The notes beneath the pieces are model-generated. The model was not told where the DNA came from. It searched no databases and saw nothing but the letters and a program-made list of their open reading frames with translations. The position numbers and the translations under genes were made by a program. Positions 1-10,527 of a DNA stretch of 13,139 nt are shown here, piece by piece (position 1 is the stretch's first letter; each line of letters opens with the position of its first letter). This DNA comes from Prevotella sp. CAG:755. Its GTDB lineage: Bacteria > Bacteroidota > Bacteroidia > Bacteroidales > Bacteroidaceae. The stretch spans positions 40,336 through 53,474 of the forward strand of contig HF989193.1 in the NCBI GenBank assembly GCA_000431275.1. Reading direction: 5' to 3'.

Positions 1-567
1 GAGCCGATCGCCGATAACGGCTTGCCTGGCAGTCACGGGCGCTCCGGTAAAGATGAGATCGCCCTGCCGGATGGTGTAGAACTGGCTGACATGGGCAATG
101 AGGCGGTCGATGCTCCACTGCATATCGCCACTCCATCCGCGCTGCACCTCGACGCCGCCGGCTTGTAGGCAGAAATGCAAGTCGCGCAGGTTGTGCCCTT
201 CGGTCGGAACGAAATTACCCACAGCAGCTGCACCGTCGAACCCGGTAGCCAAGTCCCAAGGATACCCCGCACGGCAAAAGCGTTCGAGCAATCCATGCGC
301 CGTAAAGGCGATGCCCACCGTCACGCCATCGTAATAGCGGGAAGCGAAGCGCTCGGGAATGCTCTTTCCCAAACGGCAAATGCGCACAACCAGTTCAACC
401 TGATATGTGCAGGGTTCTGCGAACTCGGGAATGAAAAACGGTTTACCGTCTTTCAGCAGCGCGGAGTCGGCATGTGAAAAGACAACAGGCTCCTCTGCCT
501 TATCAAACGCAGGAAAGGCCGTTTTATTGTATGCCGGATAGGTATTGGCAATGGCGATTATCTTCAT
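1..567 (-). CDS. FAH-family protein, 3' end cut off, probable pseudoenzyme
   Basis: The reading frame starts at the ATG complementary to 565-567 and stays open to the left edge, giving 189 residues; the C-terminus lies outside the window. The pattern is that of small Bacteroidota fumarylacetoacetate hydrolase (FAH) family proteins (roughly 200 residues), which in active form use a divalent metal to cleave C-C bonds in acylpyruvate-like substrates. Recognisable parts are the SALLKDGKPFF stretch (about 35-45), a VELVVRI strand (57-63), and GDLIFTGAP (169-177), close to the family GDLIFTGTP. From memory of the family, metal-binding glutamate and aspartate positions are replaced: Q56 in the E-x-E position, A87 where GIDFT has Asp, AHG (90-92) in place of ARD, and T108 where a Lys normally precedes GFD. 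It lies 54 bases downstream of the methyltransferase gene on the same strand, so co-transcription is possible; CGAAGTTA at 594-601 reads on the minus strand as a one-mismatch -7 box and could start it separately. Family membership is fairly sure; activity is doubtful. Confidence 0.8.
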   Translation of the reverse strand, partial: MKIIAIANTYPAYNKTAFPAFDKAEEPVVFSHADSALLKDGKPFFIPEFAEPCTYQVELVVRICRLGKSIPERFASRYYDGVTVGIAFTAHGLLERFCRAGYPWDLATGFDGAAAVGNFVPTEGHNLRDLHFCLQAGGVEVQRGWSGDMQWSIDRLIAHVSQFYTIRQGDLIFTGAPVTARQAVIGDRL

Positions 568-621
568 TGGGAAAATGGCGTATGAAAACGTGGCGAAGTT
601 ACGAAAAAAACGGGACTACAT

Positions 622-1323
622 TCACAGATAAAAATCGGCCGTCAGCTTTTGAAAGTCGGCCGTCCGCAAACCCCGAGCATCACAAAGTACCAATTCATCA
701 CGCAGAACCGGCTTTTCCTTCCCTCCGGCGAAACTGACAAGTACCCGGCGTACGGGCTTTCCCGGCCGCGTAACGACGTCCGTACGGCGGTAAGGATAGA
801 GCCGTTGCTCCCACGCACAAAAAGCGAAGGCATCATAGGCTGAAGTGGGAACAATGGCGTGAAAATGTCCACCTGCGACGAGCAAGCGGGACACTTCGCG
901 AAAAAGGCGCTCGAAAGTCAGACCGGCCGTGTGGCGGGCTCGGGCACGAGCTACGTCTGGCGGAAGGAGATCTTCGGCAAAAAAAGGGGGATTGGACACT
1001 ATGTGATCGAACTTCTCGTCCGGGCATAAGTCTGACACATCGGCATGAACGATTTCGATCCGGTGAGCCCATGGTGAGGCAGCCACATTCTCGATGGCCT
1101 GCTCAGCCGCGGGCGCATCGATTTCCACACCGACGACATGCGCAGCCGTCCGCTGGGCCACCATCAGAGTTATTAACCCCGAACCACAACCGACGTCGAG
1201 CACACGGCTCGCACCGGCGACACCGGCCCAAGCCCCAAGGAGCACACCATCCGTACCTACTTTCATGGCACAACGGTCGTGCGCCACATGGAATTGCTTG
1301 AAATTGAAACCTGAAGAAGCCAT
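622..1323 (-). CDS. trmN6: tRNA1(Val) A37 N6-methyltransferase (TrmN6/YfiC family)
   Basis: This 233-residue cytoplasmic class I SAM-dependent methyltransferase matches the YfiC/TrmN6 family in length and signature. The family transfers a methyl group to N6 of adenosine 37 in tRNA1(Val). The N-terminus has the family pattern [23 protein letters not shown] (8-32). Motif I, DVGCGSG, is at 43-49, followed by the acidic residue E67 of the SAM ribose-binding strand. The catalytic N6-adenine motif NPPF is at 111-114, and the C-terminal half carries the usual [13 protein letters not shown] segment (about 186-198). The ATG at 1321-1323 is preferred because it begins right before the conserved N-terminus and lies about 20 bases below a TAnnTTTG promoter element. 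It is a housekeeping RNA-modification gene, not part of the neighbouring glycan enzymes. The GH2 gene upstream on the same strand ends in its own terminator, so this gene is transcribed separately. Exact tRNA specificity is inferred from the family. Confidence 0.9.
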   Translation of the reverse strand: [233 protein letters not shown]

Positions 1324-1620
1324 CTTTTTTGCAAATGACGAACAAAAATACGGAATACAGCGGACATGAGAGATGGCAAGCGCACTTTATGTTCCTTAGC
1401 CCGACGAAATAGATGCGCCTCCAAGAAGAGATCAGACAACCAGCCACAAGGAAAGCAGGCCATTGAAGCGTGCAATGACGGATGCTGTGACAGGGAGATC
1501 TGTCACTGCGATAGAAAATTCTGTCAACCGAACGGGATTTACTGTAAGCCTGCCCACTTTCACGACCTGTGTAGCCAGACCGGTCAGCTAATTTCGAATA
1601 CCGGCACAAGCCTGGAACAC
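1324..1620. other. Gene-poor stretch between trmN6 and the GH2 terminator
   Basis: Roughly 300 bases with no gene I can support. It holds the trmN6 promoter element at its left end and a small inverted repeat at 1487-1506 (arms GTGACAG and CTGTCAC, 6-base loop). The minus strand has a frame of about 50 codons (near 1594-1436, running between two stops and lacking ATG) whose translation looks moderately protein-like, and a second short frame begins just before it ends. These could be decayed coding sequence or chance. A cysteine-rich plus-strand frame here appears to be an antisense artefact. Confidence 0.4.
1343..1350 (-). promoter_or_regulatory. Candidate promoter -7 box of trmN6
   Basis: On the minus strand this reads TATTTTTG, a full match to the Bacteroidota -7 consensus TAnnTTTG. 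It ends 20 bases before the start codon, so the predicted mRNA leader would be only about 12-15 bases. I see no good TTTG element at the -33 position. It is supported by the consensus match and by the terminator of the GH2 gene upstream, which means trmN6 needs its own start. Confidence 0.45.
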
Positions 1621-1656
1621 AAAAAAGGGGCGGCATTCTGACCAGGATGCCGCCCC
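1621..1656 (-). terminator. Rho-independent terminator of the GH2 gene
   Basis: A perfect 10-bp stem (GGGGCGGCAT at 1627-1636 with ATGCCGCCCC at 1647-1656, 10-base loop) is followed on the minus strand by six T residues (complement of 1621-1626). It starts 20 bases after the GH2 stop codon. All parts of a classic intrinsic terminator in the minus direction are present. Confidence 0.92.
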
Positions 1657-1676
1657 TCAACGAAAAAGGAATCTAA

Positions 1677-6071
<4,395 letters not shown>

Positions 6072-6145
6072 TTATTATTTAAGTAATGTTAGAATGAAGT
6101 CCGTCGCGATGCAAGGCTTAACGGTCTTGCGATTTAAGGCGGTTG

Positions 6146-6173
6146 CAAATATACAAATTACCATTAAAACAAC
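6146..6173 (-). promoter_or_regulatory. Candidate promoter of the GH2 gene
   Basis: On the minus strand TATATTTG (complement of 6146-6153) matches the Bacteroidota -7 box TAnnTTTG exactly. A TTG-containing, T-rich element (GTTGTTTT, complement of 6166-6173) lies about 19 bases upstream at the -33 position. The predicted leader is about 70 bases, AT-rich near the start codon and without a Shine-Dalgarno sequence, as is usual in this phylum. Confidence 0.6.
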
Positions 6174-6230
6174 GATTCTACTTTTCCGAATCGTGGCCGT
6201 GTTTTAAGCATATTCGTATCTCTTAACGTT

Positions 6231-6266
6231 AGTTTGCGGCGGACTTTCCGTAGCCCGCCGCAAACT
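6231..6266 (-). terminator. Hairpin downstream of GH84, probable terminator
   Basis: A perfect 12-bp inverted repeat (AGTTTGCGGCGG at 6231-6242 with CCGCCGCAAACT at 6255-6266, 12-base loop) lies 28 bases after the GH84 stop codon. It has no clear T-run on either strand, so it may be a weak or factor-assisted terminator, or an mRNA 3'-end stabiliser. It separates GH84 from the GH2 promoter; some read-through into the GH2 gene is possible. Confidence 0.6.
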
Positions 6267-6294
6267 CGTTAATTATCATATGACTCCACTGTCA

Positions 6295-8514
6295 TTATTG
6301 ATTGCGCTTTGTGAATTTAAAGTTGCGGAGATAGACTTTCAATTCCTTTCCACTGACATTAGTCAGACGGATGCGATCTGCTTGCATACCGCTTATCTCG
6401 TTCGTTGTATGGACGGTTGTCTTTCCTTCTTGCTGGATGAGTCCAATAGAAATCCATTCTGTGCCGTCCGCCGAAGCGTCAAGCTTAAAATCGGAACTAA
6501 TGTCAGTAGTTCCAAGGTCAAACGACAATCCGGTCAGCGTACGCACCTTGTCCATTCTCACAGTCAGCGAAGCTCCGGAAGGCCATGTAATCACCTCGTT
6601 CGATGGCGAGACACGCACTTCGTTCCCCTTACCGCTGACGGGCTGCATCCGTAACTGCGGAACCGTCGACTCTAATGTATAGGGCTGATATTCTGCCACG
6701 GTATCCAAGGCTGCGTTCTCACGACGATTATATTCGACGGCCGCATAAGTGAACATTTTGTTCAATGAAGGCAAGAGAACAAGACCGCCAACCTTTACGC
6801 CTGGCTGATAAGGATTCTGGTTCGACGACTCGCTGTTTTCATACATCAACTGCTGCAAAGCATGCGCATGGCGGTAGAGTGGCATAAAGTCCATCGAATT
6901 GCCATTCTCTAAACACACGTTCATGCCCACCACGGCCTGTCCATACGCTCCAACAAGACGTGCCTGCCGGAGCCATGGCGCCATCTCGCGAATCAATGAT
7001 TCGTTTTCCTTGTCGGCTAGCAAAACGTCTGCCGCCGCAGAAAGTCTGCCACACTCGGCAGCAACGGCCATAGCCGCACGTTCATCTTCCCCTTTCGAAT
7101 CAGTCCAAGCGGCCAAGTAAGGTTGCAGTTCCACGCTTTCGTCGCGACGGAATCCATGGCCGTTCGGGCCGAGGTCCGAACTATGTGAAGCAAACGTGCG
7201 GAACTCCTCTGCACAATTAGGAAGCAGGGTGCGCAATGCGCGTTGCCACGACTGTCGGCTATCGTATTCATCCATGTTCCACGCATAATCCGCCACGGAA
7301 TAAAGCGCGACTTTAGACGCCTCGGCATGCTCCATCGGATTAGAAACGAAAGCAGCCACGTCGTCCTTGATGTCTAACCCGTTGCCATAAACAGGCCCCA
7401 TGAGCAAATGGTCGCGGCAGAAGTCGGAAACGGGATAATTCCACCAAATGTAGGCTTTCCGATCTATCTGGTCATTGATCCATTCCATCGAGGCCTTGTC
7501 GATGCAGTGCACCACGCTGTTGCCCGTCCACATGATCTCGATGTCGTCGTTCAGTTTCGTACCTAAGGTGTGCAGGTAACCGCCAGCAGGATTGGCCCAA
7601 GCTTTATTATACTCCGTAGGACACATCACCAAAGGAGCCACATCACCCTTCTTGGCTACGAAGTTGTCGTCAATATAGTTCAACAGATTGGCCTGCTTGT
7701 CAGCCTTTGCACCTTCTCCCGAAATATCGTCAAAAAATACGGCAAAGGCGCGCACACCGAGTTCATACATGTGTTCAAACTTCGCCAACAGCAGGTCGCG
7801 GTCAGTAGCATTCCATTTGATATCAGCTCCGGGATGGATGGCCCAATAGAAGAGAACGCCGTTCGCCTTGGCACGTGCCACAAGTTCGCGAAGTTGAGCC
7901 GCCTCTTTCTCAGGATAAGGTTTCCGCCAGTTCGGTACACTGTGATAGGGGTCATCTTTCGGGCCATATAGATAGACGTTCAACTTGTTCTGCCCGTAAA
8001 AATCGAGTTGTCTCAAACGGGCCTCATGCGTCCACGGCGTACCGTAGAAGCCTTCGACCACACCACGAAAAGGAACATCGGGATAGTCAGTCACTTCGAC
8101 AGAACAAACCGTACTATCAGCCATAAGTTGACGGAGTGTCTCAATGCCGTAGAGCAGCCCACGGGCATCAGATCCAGCCACCGTCACGCCGTCAGCATCC
8201 ATGCGGAGATAGTAGCCTTCGGCATGGGAGGGAATTTTCCCCTTCACGCGCCGTACGGCACGATCACCCTTCACACCAGCCACGACTTTGAAACTGGCAC
8301 TCGGAGCGGCCTCGGGAAACATTCGGGACAAACGTTCTCGTGACGGACCGGTAACTCCCGCGCCAAGGTCGAGGGCATAATGTTCGGGGAGCACCCACCG
8401 CTCCTCATTGAGAGGCGACACTTGTTGCGGAGTCGGGTTGACTTGGGCACGCAGTCCGCCACACGTCGGCCAAGTACAGGCCGTCAGGAAGAAAAGAATC
8501 AAAAAACGTTTCAT
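6295..8514 (-). CDS. Exported GH84 beta-N-acetylglucosaminidase (O-GlcNAcase-like)
   Basis: This 739-residue protein closely resembles Bacteroides thetaiotaomicron BtGH84 (BT_4395, about 737 residues), which hydrolyses terminal beta-GlcNAc by substrate-assisted catalysis. It has a signal peptide (1-24, ending LRAQ), a GH20-like N-terminal alpha/beta domain (about 25-145), a TIM barrel (about 146-430) starting at FRGVVEGFYGTPW, a helical region (about 430-600) and a C-terminal beta-sandwich (about 630-737). The catalytic pair D262-D263 sits in FFDDISGEG. Other positions match the BtGH84 pocket with a constant offset of 20, as I recall that numbering: G155, K186, C298, Y302, T330, W357, N359, D364 and N392, so the enzyme should be active. 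It has no type IX-like tail and is probably periplasmic. It shares strand with the GH2 gene downstream but is separated from it by a hairpin and a promoter, and it is divergent from the phosphomutase gene. Likely sources of substrate are host mucin or keratan-type glycans. Confidence 0.95.
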   Translation of the reverse strand: MKRFLILFFLTACTWPTCGGLRAQVNPTPQQVSPLNEERWVLPEHYALDLGAGVTGPSRERLSRMFPEAAPSASFKVVAGVKGDRAVRRVKGKIPSHAEGYYLRMDADGVTVAGSDARGLLYGIETLRQLMADSTVCSVEVTDYPDVPFRGVVEGFYGTPWTHEARLRQLDFYGQNKLNVYLYGPKDDPYHSVPNWRKPYPEKEAAQLRELVARAKANGVLFYWAIHPGADIKWNATDRDLLLAKFEHMYELGVRAFAVFFDDISGEGAKADKQANLLNYIDDNFVAKKGDVAPLVMCPTEYNKAWANPAGGYLHTLGTKLNDDIEIMWTGNSVVHCIDKASMEWINDQIDRKAYIWWNYPVSDFCRDHLLMGPVYGNGLDIKDDVAAFVSNPMEHAEASKVALYSVADYAWNMDEYDSRQSWQRALRTLLPNCAEEFRTFASHSSDLGPNGHGFRRDESVELQPYLAAWTDSKGEDERAAMAVAAECGRLSAAADVLLADKENESLIREMAPWLRQARLVGAYGQAVVGMNVCLENGNSMDFMPLYRHAHALQQLMYENSESSNQNPYQPGVKVGGLVLLPSLNKMFTYAAVEYNRRENAALDTVAEYQPYTLESTVPQLRMQPVSGKGNEVRVSPSNEVITWPSGASLTVRMDKVRTLTGLSFDLGTTDISSDFKLDASADGTEWISIGLIQQEGKTTVHTTNEISGMQADRIRLTNVSGKELKVYLRNFKFTKRNQ

Positions 8515-8574
8515 GCGCTAATCAATCTTTTTTCAAGGTTCATATTTATTTATGGAATGAGTTTCATACCCGCT

Positions 8575-8610
8575 AGTTTGCTTTGCAATTATAGGGAATG
8601 TATGCAAACT
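8575..8610. repeat. Inverted repeat overlapping the GH84 promoter
   Basis: A 7-bp inverted repeat (AGTTTGC at 8575-8581, GCAAACT at 8604-8610, 22 bases between arms) covers the proposed -7 box and start site of GH84. The geometry would suit a dimeric regulator, but the arms are short and chance is possible. Confidence 0.3.
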
Positions 8611-8612
8611 TA
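8605..8612 (-). promoter_or_regulatory. Candidate promoter -7 box of GH84
   Basis: On the minus strand this reads TAAGTTTG, matching TAnnTTTG. The leader to the GH84 start would be about 85 bases. The -33 element is poor, and a second AT-rich candidate (TATAATTG, near 8587-8594) lies closer to the gene, so the exact start site is uncertain. Confidence 0.4.
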
Positions 8613-8976
8613 CGTTTTTTCAACTAACCGACCAAGCTTCAGCTCTCTCTTTGTTGCAAAAGCATCCCGCCAGAAGTGAAAACATTTTTACAACCATCAT
8701 TAAATCCATGCCACAAGCCTCAATTATAATAAATAACTGCATCAAACTAAGCACACCAACAACAAACGACAAATAATTACAGGAAATGACCAACTGAATC
8801 AAACACGAAAAGAATTAAGCAAAAACACATCGTAACGAGGAACGGATGTCGGATAAAATCGCCTTATTTCAGTCCGAAACGTAATGCGTAAAGCGTGAAC
8901 TGTATTTGTAAGAAAAAAAGCGATGCTACTGTCAAAAAAATAAACGGGAAAAGCGAGCAATATCGGGAATTTTCCG

Positions 8977-8984
8977 TACATTTG
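8977..8984 (+). promoter_or_regulatory. Candidate promoter -7 box of the phosphomutase gene
   Basis: TACATTTG matches the TAnnTTTG consensus exactly and lies 58 bases before the ATG at 9043, giving a leader of about 52 bases. No convincing -33 TTTG is present at the expected spacing. Confidence 0.5.
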
Positions 8985-9042
8985 CCACAGTCTTCCGCTA
9001 GCAGCGGATACACTTATAGCAAATGCATAAAAACCACATACC

Positions 9043-10437
9043 ATGACACTCATCAAATCCATTTCAGGCTTCCGTGGCACGATCGGCGGCAAGCCGGGTG
9101 ACACCCTCAGTCCTCTCGACATTGTCAAATCGGTCACAGCTTACGCCACACTGCGAGCAGAGGCCAGTAAAAACTACACCCGAAAGATTGTCGTAGGCCG
9201 CGATGCCCGCATTTCGGGTGAGATGGTCTCGCATATCGTCTGCGGAACACTCCTCAGCATGGGCTTCGACGTCCTCAACATCGGCTTAGCGTCGACACCG
9301 ACCACAGAGATCGCCGTCACGATGGAGAAGGCCTGTGGCGGCATCATCATCACGGCCAGCCACAATCCTCGCCAGTGGAACGCACTGAAATTCCTCAACG
9401 AAAAGGGCGAATTTCTCAAAGCCGACGAAGCGGCCGAAATTGTCCGCCTAGCCAACAAGGGCGATTTTTCATATTGCGACGTTGACCACATCGGCAACTA
9501 CACTAAGAACTTCTATTACGACCAGCGCCATATCGATTTGGTCAAGAACCTCGAACTCGTGGATGTCGACGCCATCCGCCAAGCAAACTTCCGTGTAGCC
9601 ATCGACACAGTCAACTCCGTAGGTGGCATCATCCTGCCCAAGCTGTTGGGTCAATTGGGTGTCTCGAAAGTGACAGGTCTCTACACAGAGCCCACCGGCG
9701 ACTTCCACCACAACCCTGAGCCGCTCGAACAGAATCTCCACGACATCATGGCTCTTATGAGCAAGGGAGAACACGACATCGCTTTTGTCGTCGACCCCGA
9801 CGTTGACCGTCTGGCGCTTATCTGCGAGGACGGCACCATGTATGGCGAGGAATACACGCTCGTGACCGTAGCCGACTACGTACTCCAAAACACACCGGGA
9901 AACACCGTCTCGAACCTCAGTTCGACTCGCGCCTTACGCGACGTGACCGAGAAGTACGGATGCCAATACACCCCCGCTGCTGTCGGAGAGGTCAACGTAG
10001 TCACCAAAATGAAAGAAACAGGCGCTGTCATCGGCGGCGAGGGCAACGGCGGCGTCATCTATCCCGCCGCCCACTATGGCCGCGACGCCCTTGTTGGCAT
10101 CGGCCTCATCCTGACATATCTGGCCAAACGCAAGATGAAAGCCAGCGAACTCCGCGCCACCTATCCCAACTATTACATCGCCAAAAACCGCATCGACCTC
10201 ACGCCGGGAACCGATATCTTGGCTATCCTGCAAAGCGTCAAGGAACATTACAAGGACGAGAAGGTCACGGACATCGACGGTGTGAAGATAGACTTTGCCG
10301 ACAAGTGGGTACAACTCCGCAAGAGCAATACCGAACCCATCATCCGCGTCTATTCCGAAGCTCCCACAATGGAAGCGGCTAACGCTTTGGGGCAACAGGT
10401 GATCGACATCGTCTATTCGATGATCAAGCAAGACTAA
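9043..10437 (+). CDS. glmM: Phosphohexomutase, probable phosphoglucosamine mutase
   Basis: This 464-residue cytoplasmic alpha-D-phosphohexomutase has all four active-site elements of the family: the phosphoserine loop TASHNP (104-109, S106 phosphorylated), the magnesium loop DPDVDR (251-256), the sugar-binding loop GEGNGG (332-337), and the phosphate-binding segment RKSNTEP (426-432). Related Bacteroidales proteins are usually named GlmM, converting glucosamine-6-phosphate to glucosamine-1-phosphate for UDP-GlcNAc and cell-wall synthesis. The sugar loop is not the GGE-SGH form of classic GlmM and phosphomannomutases, so phosphomannomutase or phosphoglucomutase activity is also possible. The ATG sits directly before the conserved SISGFRGTIGG start. 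It has its own promoter (8977-8984) and a good terminator (10459-10509). It lies between a GH84 GlcNAcase and a probable GlcNAc-6-sulfatase, a position that would fit use of released amino sugars, though this is inference. The family is very sure; the exact substrate is not. Confidence 0.85.
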   Translation: MTLIKSISGFRGTIGGKPGDTLSPLDIVKSVTAYATLRAEASKNYTRKIVVGRDARISGEMVSHIVCGTLLSMGFDVLNIGLASTPTTEIAVTMEKACGGIIITASHNPRQWNALKFLNEKGEFLKADEAAEIVRLANKGDFSYCDVDHIGNYTKNFYYDQRHIDLVKNLELVDVDAIRQANFRVAIDTVNSVGGIILPKLLGQLGVSKVTGLYTEPTGDFHHNPEPLEQNLHDIMALMSKGEHDIAFVVDPDVDRLALICEDGTMYGEEYTLVTVADYVLQNTPGNTVSNLSSTRALRDVTEKYGCQYTPAAVGEVNVVTKMKETGAVIGGEGNGGVIYPAAHYGRDALVGIGLILTYLAKRKMKASELRATYPNYYIAKNRIDLTPGTDILAILQSVKEHYKDEKVTDIDGVKIDFADKWVQLRKSNTEPIIRVYSEAPTMEAANALGQQVIDIVYSMIKQD

Positions 10438-10458
10438 TCCGAACCATTCAAACTCACC

Positions 10459-10509
10459 ACCTGCGGGAAGGCACTCTACACACGGAGGCCTTTCCACAGG
10501 TTTTTATTT
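10459..10509 (+). terminator. Rho-independent terminator after the phosphomutase gene
   Basis: A 13-bp stem with one C-A mismatch and one G-U pair (arms 10460-10472 and 10488-10500, 15-base loop) is followed directly by TTTTTATTT. It starts about 20 bases after the stop codon. Its T-run ends only about 18 bases before the sulfatase ATG. Confidence 0.8.
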
Positions 10510-10527
10510 ACCTAAACTTTAAAACGG

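Larger units (their letters stand above)
8515..9042. other. 528-base divergent intergenic region
   Basis: This AT-rich region carries both outward promoters, for GH84 on the minus strand and the phosphomutase on the plus strand. Between about 8640 and 8960 I see no gene, hairpin terminator or repeat I can support. Its length is notable next to the other gaps, so a small RNA or operator could be hidden here, but nothing in the sequence shows one directly. An inverted repeat, AGTTTGC at 8575-8581 and GCAAACT at 8604-8610, overlaps the GH84 promoter element. Confidence 0.5.

Noticed and set aside
1366..1641. Cysteine-rich 91-codon plus-strand frame, possibly a small secreted or metal-binding protein
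   Set aside because: It runs into the GH2 terminator hairpin and has no signal peptide or promoter; the cysteines are likely a by-product of the opposite strand.
1103..1660. 185-codon open frame on the minus strand
   Set aside because: It overlaps the 5' part of the clear trmN6 gene in another frame, crosses the GH2 terminator hairpin, and its translation has no family pattern.
8620..8802. Hydrophobic 60-codon minus-strand frame resembling a small membrane protein
   Set aside because: The frame opens with TTG, lacks a promoter, and lies across AT-rich intergenic DNA where hydrophobic translations arise by chance.
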